Shown piece by piece: positions 59,575 to 64,000 of a stretch of 64,000 nucleotides of DNA; the stretch's first letter is position 1, and each line of letters begins with the position of its first letter. The stretch covers positions 1 to 64,000 of the forward strand of contig JAEEJK010000110.1 of NCBI GenBank assembly GCA_016281815.1. Reading direction: 5' to 3'. The position numbers and the translations under genes are program-made. Source of the DNA: Prevotella sp. (GTDB taxonomy: Bacteria > Bacteroidota > Bacteroidia > Bacteroidales > Bacteroidaceae). Below the pieces are notes generated by a model. The model did not search any database, was not told the DNA's origin, and saw only the letters and a program-made list of their open reading frames with translations.

Positions 59575-62500
59575 TTAGAAGGAGAGGTTTAGACCCAGTA
59601 GGATGGTGAGTGGACGTGGGTAAATGTTGTTGTCGATGCCCTTGTACACCTCGGGGTCAATGCCCTTGTATTTGGTGATGGTGAACACGTTGGTGGCCGA
59701 TGCATAGACACGTCCGGTCAGTCCGTTGTAACTGCCGCCTTTGAAAAGGTTGCTGAATGAATAGCCGAGTGTGATGTTGTCGCACTTGAGGAACGAGGCA
59801 TTGCGAACGAAGTAGTCGGAGAGGGCATGGTCGTAGGTTACCCAACCTGCAGCGACAGCCTCCGGCATGGTGTTCTGCAGATAGCCGAACGACGAGTCGA
59901 AGCGCTTCTCAGTGTTGTTGTAACTCATTCTCTTGTCCCAGTAGACATAGTTGTCGAAACTTGCGCGAAGACCGAAGCCGAAGTCTACATTCTTGTATTG
60001 CAGACGTGAACTCAGACCCGCGGTGTATGGTGCAAACGGACTCTTGTAGATATAGCGGTCGGAGTCGTTGATGATTCCGTCGGCATTGCGGTCCACATAC
60101 ACGCCTTCGATGGGTTTGCCTGCCTGGTCGTAAACCTGCTGGTAGACATAGTAGGAGTAGGCGGGATAACCCACGGTGTGAACCTGACATGTCAATCCAG
60201 TTCCTGCAGAGATGCCGCCGGTGGAGATCTTGGATGCCTCGCCGGTCAGTTCGGTAATCTTGTTCTTGTTGTAGGTGAAGTTGGCGGTCACTTCCCACTG
60301 CCAGTTCTCAGTCACCACGGGACGGACGGTGAGTGATGCCTCTACACCTCTGTTCTCCAATGAGCCGATGTTGGTCGGCACGGTGTTGCGGAAGTTGGAG
60401 CCTGCGGACACCGAAGCCCAGTTGATCAGGTCGGTGGTCTTGCGATAGTAGTAGTCGACGCTACCGCTCACACGGTTGTGGAAGAACTGGAAGTCGAGAC
60501 CGGCATTGTAGGTGGTGGTGGTCTCCCACTTCAGGTTTTTGTTGTATGCGTCGGGACGGTAGAGAAGTCCGTTGTCGTTGACACCGACAATGGGATAGCG
60601 TCCGTCCACATTGGTGGAATTCACGTTGTAACTTGCAAAGTAGTTGTAGTCACCGATACCGTCCTGCTGACCTGTCTTACCCCAGCCTAAGCGGAGCTTG
60701 ATTTCGTCAATCCAACTGACGTTGCGCAATGGTGCCTCTTCGTTGATTTTCCAGCCGAGTGCGACAGATGGGAAGGTAGCCCAGTGCTCGAAGAAACGTG
60801 ACGAACCGTCGCGGCGCACAGTGGCGGTCACCATATAGCGGTCGAAGGCAATGTAGTTGGCACGGCCGAAGAAACTCACGAGGTAACTCTCAGACTTCCA
60901 AGGATTGACTTTTGCGTCAAAGGGATATTGCTTGCCGGCAGCATCCAAGGTTGACCCGTCATCAAGTGTAACAACTTGTTGTGTGGTGGTCGGGTAACGG
61001 CCAGCATAGAAGGAGTCGCCCCAGTACTTGGTGTGGCTCCACTCATAACCCACCATGATGTCGAAGTGCTGGGTCTTGAGGAAGTCCTTGTAATACTGTG
61101 CATAGGCAGAGAAGGTGAGGTTGTATTTGTGCTCCTTGCTGTAACCGCTGTTGCCGTAGTAGAAGTTGGAGGGTCCCCAGTTGGCATAGTCGGTGAGTTG
61201 TTTACCATTGGCCCAGTCGCCGTTGGCGCTTGCATGGAGGCGCAGATCCTCAAAACCATGTACCTTATAGTCAGCCTCGATGCCGCCCATGTAGTCGTAG
61301 GAGTTGGCGCGGTCATTCTTCTCATACAGACGTGAGAGTGGGTTGGCCACGGTGTTGCGGTTCCACATGATGGGGTAGTTGGGGTCTTTCAGAGAAGCGC
61401 CGGTGTCGGTCCATTGCCAGTAGCCGTGGAAGTTCTTGAACTTCTCATCCGTTGAGGTGATAGGCTGTGTGGGGTCCATGCGCATGGCATCGCCGATGGC
61501 GGCTTCGTTGGCATAACGAGTGTGGGCGTACATGAACTTGCCGTTGATGTTGAACTTCAGGTGGTCGTTCAGCAGCGACGGGTTCAGGGTGATGCTGGCG
61601 GTGGTGCGCTGGAAGTTGGAGGTCTTCAGGATACCGTTCTGGTCGGTGTAGCCTGCGCTGAAGCGATAGGGCATGTTCTTCAGACCGCCTTGGACTGTCA
61701 CGGTATGGTCAGTGCTCACAGCGGCGTGGAAAATCTCCTCCTGCCAGTCGGTATCGGCGTTGCCCAACAAACTGGCTGCCTCAGAGTCTTCACCATAATA
61801 ACTCTTGATGAACTTGCGGTACTCGTTGGCATTGAGCAGGTCGAGTTTGCTGTTCTTCACAGAGTAGGACACGTTGCCGCTGTAACTCACCTTGGGAGCC
61901 ATGCCGGAGCGGCCTTTCTTAGTAGTAATGATGATGACACCATTGGAGCCGCGGCTACCGTAGATGGCAGTAGCGGAGGCATCCTTCAGTACAGTGAAAC
62001 TCTCGATGTCATTCGGGTTGACCATCGTCAGGGGGTTGGATGCACCCTTGATGCCCTGATTGTCCATGGCCAGACCATCGATGACGATGAGCGGGTCGGT
62101 GCTGGCGTTGAGGGATGAGCCACCACGGATGGTAATGTTGGCACCGCCACCAGGGGCGCCACCATAGTTGGTCACGCTCACACCAGCGATCTTGCCCTGC
62201 ATCATGTCTTGGGCATTGGTGATGAGACCGTGGTTTTTCTCATCGGGCTTGACTGCGGTCACCGAACCGGTGAGGTCATTTTTCCTGGCCACACCGTAAC
62301 CAATCACCACCACCTCGTTGAGAGAATGGGAGTCGTCTTGCAAAATCACCTCCACATGTGGGGCTGCGGCCACTTCCTGTGTCTCATATCCGATGTATGA
62401 GATCTGGAGCATGTCGCCTTGTTTTGCTTCAATTGAGAAATTGCCGTCGAAATCGGTAATCACGCCACCCGGTTGACCTACAACGCGGATGGTGGCTCCG

Positions 62501-62637
62501 ATGATGTCTTCGCCGGTAGCATCTTTCACATGGCCGTTGGCAGTGAATGACTGCGCAAAGGCACTGACTGATAGGAACAACCCCAGAAAGAGGCTGAGCA
62601 ACCTAACAGGAATTGCAAAATTTACCTGCTTCATCAT
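59575..62637 (-). CDS. susC: SusC-type TonB-dependent outer-membrane transporter
   Basis: 1020 aa, signal peptide ending 'FLSVSAFAQS'; adjacent ATGs at 62637 and 62634. Residues about 28-110: carboxypeptidase-regulatory domain ('NGHVKDATGEDIIGATIRV'). Next is the SusC-type TonB-box region 'LNEVVVIGYGVARKNDLTGSV', then the plug domain ('AGVSVTNYGGAPGGGANITIRGGSS', 'YGSRGSNGVIIITTKKG') and a 22-strand barrel ending 'YPRPLTILLGLNLSF' with terminal Phe. It imports oligosaccharide bound by SusD using TonB energy. First gene of the leftward operon; a -7 box lies 150 bp upstream and a LacI-type palindrome further up. Confidence 0.97.
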   Translation of the reverse strand: MMKQVNFAIPVRLLSLFLGLFLSVSAFAQSFTANGHVKDATGEDIIGATIRVVGQPGGVITDFDGNFSIEAKQGDMLQISYIGYETQEVAAAPHVEVILQDDSHSLNEVVVIGYGVARKNDLTGSVTAVKPDEKNHGLITNAQDMMQGKIAGVSVTNYGGAPGGGANITIRGGSSLNASTDPLIVIDGLAMDNQGIKGASNPLTMVNPNDIESFTVLKDASATAIYGSRGSNGVIIITTKKGRSGMAPKVSYSGNVSYSVKNSKLDLLNANEYRKFIKSYYGEDSEAASLLGNADTDWQEEIFHAAVSTDHTVTVQGGLKNMPYRFSAGYTDQNGILKTSNFQRTTASITLNPSLLNDHLKFNINGKFMYAHTRYANEAAIGDAMRMDPTQPITSTDEKFKNFHGYWQWTDTGASLKDPNYPIMWNRNTVANPLSRLYEKNDRANSYDYMGGIEADYKVHGFEDLRLHASANGDWANGKQLTDYANWGPSNFYYGNSGYSKEHKYNLTFSAYAQYYKDFLKTQHFDIMVGYEWSHTKYWGDSFYAGRYPTTTQQVVTLDDGSTLDAAGKQYPFDAKVNPWKSESYLVSFFGRANYIAFDRYMVTATVRRDGSSRFFEHWATFPSVALGWKINEEAPLRNVSWIDEIKLRLGWGKTGQQDGIGDYNYFASYNVNSTNVDGRYPIVGVNDNGLLYRPDAYNKNLKWETTTTYNAGLDFQFFHNRVSGSVDYYYRKTTDLINWASVSAGSNFRNTVPTNIGSLENRGVEASLTVRPVVTENWQWEVTANFTYNKNKITELTGEASKISTGGISAGTGLTCQVHTVGYPAYSYYVYQQVYDQAGKPIEGVYVDRNADGIINDSDRYIYKSPFAPYTAGLSSRLQYKNVDFGFGLRASFDNYVYWDKRMSYNNTEKRFDSSFGYLQNTMPEAVAAGWVTYDHALSDYFVRNASFLKCDNITLGYSFSNLFKGGSYNGLTGRVYASATNVFTITKYKGIDPEVYKGIDNNIYPRPLTILLGLNLSF

Positions 62638-62785
62638 TTTAATTGTTAAGTTATTATTAATAGGTTATTGTGTTATATATAATGTGTACGATTCTCTCGC
62701 ACGTCATTGAATAGTTGAGGTAGTATTTAGGTTAAGAACCAGCCGGGAAAGATGTGTTTTTTCTTCTCAGACCGTTTTCTGTTTG

Positions 62786-62793
62786 CAAATTTA
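62786..62793 (-). promoter_or_regulatory. -7 promoter element of the sus operon
   Basis: The minus strand reads TAAATTTG, an exact TAnnTTTG. Predicted leader about 140 nt to susC. The expected -33 position has no TTTG, as is common for activator-dependent promoters. Confidence 0.6.
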
Positions 62794-62845
62794 GTTTTCT
62801 TTCGCTTTGTTTGTTCTTTTTATCATTAAAATATTGTGTTTGAGA

Positions 62846-62863
62846 TGCGCAAACGATTGCACA
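62846..62863. promoter_or_regulatory. Candidate LacI-family operator between lacI-type gene and susC
   Basis: TGCGCAAACGATTGCACA is an imperfect palindrome (14 of 18 positions symmetric) with a central CG and GCAA..TTGC arms, the classic layout of LacI-family operators. It lies almost exactly midway (about 53 bp each way) between the -7 boxes of the two divergent promoters. Confidence 0.6.
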
Positions 62864-62915
62864 GTTTATTGCAAGTTTTGTGACAAAGTGGATGACAACG
62901 AGACAAGGTTTTATC

Positions 62916-62923
62916 TATCTTTG
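62916..62923 (+). promoter_or_regulatory. -7 promoter element of the LacI-family regulator gene
   Basis: TATCTTTG, an exact TAnnTTTG, ends 3 nt before the first ATG (62927). The expected transcription start is at or near the second ATG (62930), so the mRNA is probably leaderless. Confidence 0.65.
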
Positions 62924-62926
62924 CAA

Positions 62927-63955
62927 ATGATGAAAGACAACGACCCCATCACGATGAAGGACATCGCACGCGCCTTGGGTGTGTCGGTGGCCACTGTCTC
63001 GCGGGCACTGAAAGACAGTCCGCGCATCAGTGAGGAGCGTCGTGAGGCGATCAAGGCATATGCCCGTGAGCACAACTTTTCCCCCAACGTACTGGCAGAG
63101 TCGCTGCGCCACAGCCGTGTGCACCCCACGCGCATCATCGGTGTCATCATGCCGCAGATCAATCATTTCTACTTCTCATCCATCCTCAGCGGCATTGAGG
63201 CGGAAGCCTCGGCCCGTGGATATCAGTTGATGCTGGCCCAGAGCGACGAGCGCTATGAGCGCGAGGTGCGCATCTGTCAGTCATTTTATGAGAACAAGGT
63301 GTGCGGCATCATCGTCTCGCAGGCGAAGGATACGGTGAAATACGACCATTTCCTGCGCCTCATCGACAGTGGAGTGCCGTTGGTGTTTTTCGACCGCATC
63401 TGCACTGGCATCAACTCCAGCAGGGTGGTGGTGGACGACTACATGGGGGCGCTCACGGCCGTCAACTACCTCATCGACAGCGGATGCCGCCGTGTGGCGT
63501 TCTATGGGTCGACGATGAACCTTGAGATTTCCAAGAACCGTTACAATGGTTACCGTGATGCCCTGGCACGCCACCACCTGCCGGCTGATGAGCGTTACAT
63601 GCGCTATTGCGACAACCGCACCGATGCAGAGGCCATCACTCCCGAACTGCTGTCGATGCCCGACCGTCCCGATGGTTTCTTCGCCGTCAACGACGATACA
63701 GCCATAGGCATCCTCTATACCGCCAAGCGCATGGGACTTCGTATCCCCGATGATGTGTCGATATGTGGGTTCACCAACGGTGAGCGGGCCATCGCCTGCG
63801 ACCCGATGCTCACCACCGTGGAGCAGCGGGGCATGATGGTGGGCGAGGAGGCTGCCGACATCCTCATCAGCAAGGTGGAAGGTTCCATCCCACAGGAGAA
63901 GGTGGTGAAGCGCGTGGTGCGCACGCGCCTGATCGTCCGCGGCACCACGCGGTAA
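62927..63955 (+). CDS. LacI-family transcriptional regulator of the sus locus
   Basis: 342 aa (from 62927; 62930 is equally possible, and the promoter suggests it). The longer track ORF runs through the promoter. N-terminal LacI helix-turn-helix 'ITMKDIARALGVSVATVSRALKDSPRISEERRE' with hinge 'NFSPNVLAESLRHS'. The remainder is a periplasmic-binding-protein-like effector domain ('IIGVIMPQINHFYFSSILSGIEAEA', 'PDGFFAVNDDTAIGILYTAKRMGLRIPDDVSICGF'). Divergent from susC with a palindromic candidate operator between them, so it most likely controls the starch operon in response to a maltose-type sugar. This replaces the SusR-type regulator of B. thetaiotaomicron. Confidence 0.93.
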   Translation: MMKDNDPITMKDIARALGVSVATVSRALKDSPRISEERREAIKAYAREHNFSPNVLAESLRHSRVHPTRIIGVIMPQINHFYFSSILSGIEAEASARGYQLMLAQSDERYEREVRICQSFYENKVCGIIVSQAKDTVKYDHFLRLIDSGVPLVFFDRICTGINSSRVVVDDYMGALTAVNYLIDSGCRRVAFYGSTMNLEISKNRYNGYRDALARHHLPADERYMRYCDNRTDAEAITPELLSMPDRPDGFFAVNDDTAIGILYTAKRMGLRIPDDVSICGFTNGERAIACDPMLTTVEQRGMMVGEEAADILISKVEGSIPQEKVVKRVVRTRLIVRGTTR

Positions 63956-64000
63956 TTCTGCGTCAGCATCTTCCGGCCCTTGTGCCCGACCGCAAGAAAG

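Overview
The window (about 50% G+C by eye) looks like a Bacteroidales chromosome, most likely Prevotella or a close relative. Evidence: a complete SusC/SusD/SusE/SusF-type outer-membrane starch system, BspA-type leucine-rich-repeat surface proteins, C10 (streptopain/SpeB-like) cysteine proteases, a shared C-terminal '..GIYIVNGKKVVVK' tail on several secreted proteins, and promoters of the Bacteroidetes type (TTTG, 19-20 bp, TAnnTTTG).

Layout. 1-2.3 kb: the 5' part of a BspA-like gene (minus strand, runs off the left edge), an SDR oxidoreductase, and a repeat-derived promoter. 2.3-5.9 kb: two overlapping glycosyltransferase genes (GT4, GT2) and a Memo-AMMECR1 fusion. 5.9-15.4 kb: two unrelated ATP-binding proteins of families often found in many copies in Bacteroidales, a very large BspA/GLUG/dockerin surface protein, and an M23-LysM cell-wall hydrolase. 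15.6-21.6 kb: housekeeping genes (recG, a DJ-1/PfpI protein, nadK, an ABC exporter), with 8-bp microsatellites and a composite repeat on both sides of recG/DJ-1. 21.6-24.1 kb: a GH53 galactanase, a lipoprotein of unknown function, repeats and a gene remnant. 24.2-42.7 kb: seven consecutive minus-strand genes for large secreted proteins (BspA, cohesin-like/dockerin, two C10 proteases, a FISUMP protein, an Omp28/thioredoxin-like protein). 42.7-44.0 kb: a non-coding, repeat-rich stretch. 44.0-51.4 kb: an unusual signalling or conflict-like island. It holds an ATPase, a membrane-anchored TIR protein and two paralogous exported TPR proteins. Facing them is an ECF-type sigma factor overlapping a gene for an anti-sigma-like / C39-peptidase-like / RyR / zinc-ribbon protein. 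51.5-64 kb: a starch-utilisation locus (susC-susD-susE-susF-ompA-like-GH13 amylase) read leftwards from a divergent LacI-family regulator, with a candidate palindromic operator midway between the two promoters.

The Sus locus would bind, import and hydrolyse starch at the outer membrane. The protease/BspA/dockerin block looks like an exported proteolysis and adhesion module. The TIR/TPR/RyR/sigma island is the best candidate here for a poorly described system. Several track ORFs begin upstream of their own promoter or at TTG; starts were corrected using -7 elements and signal peptides. No tRNA, rRNA, CRISPR array or intact insertion sequence was seen. All assignments are by reading motifs; no database search was run.
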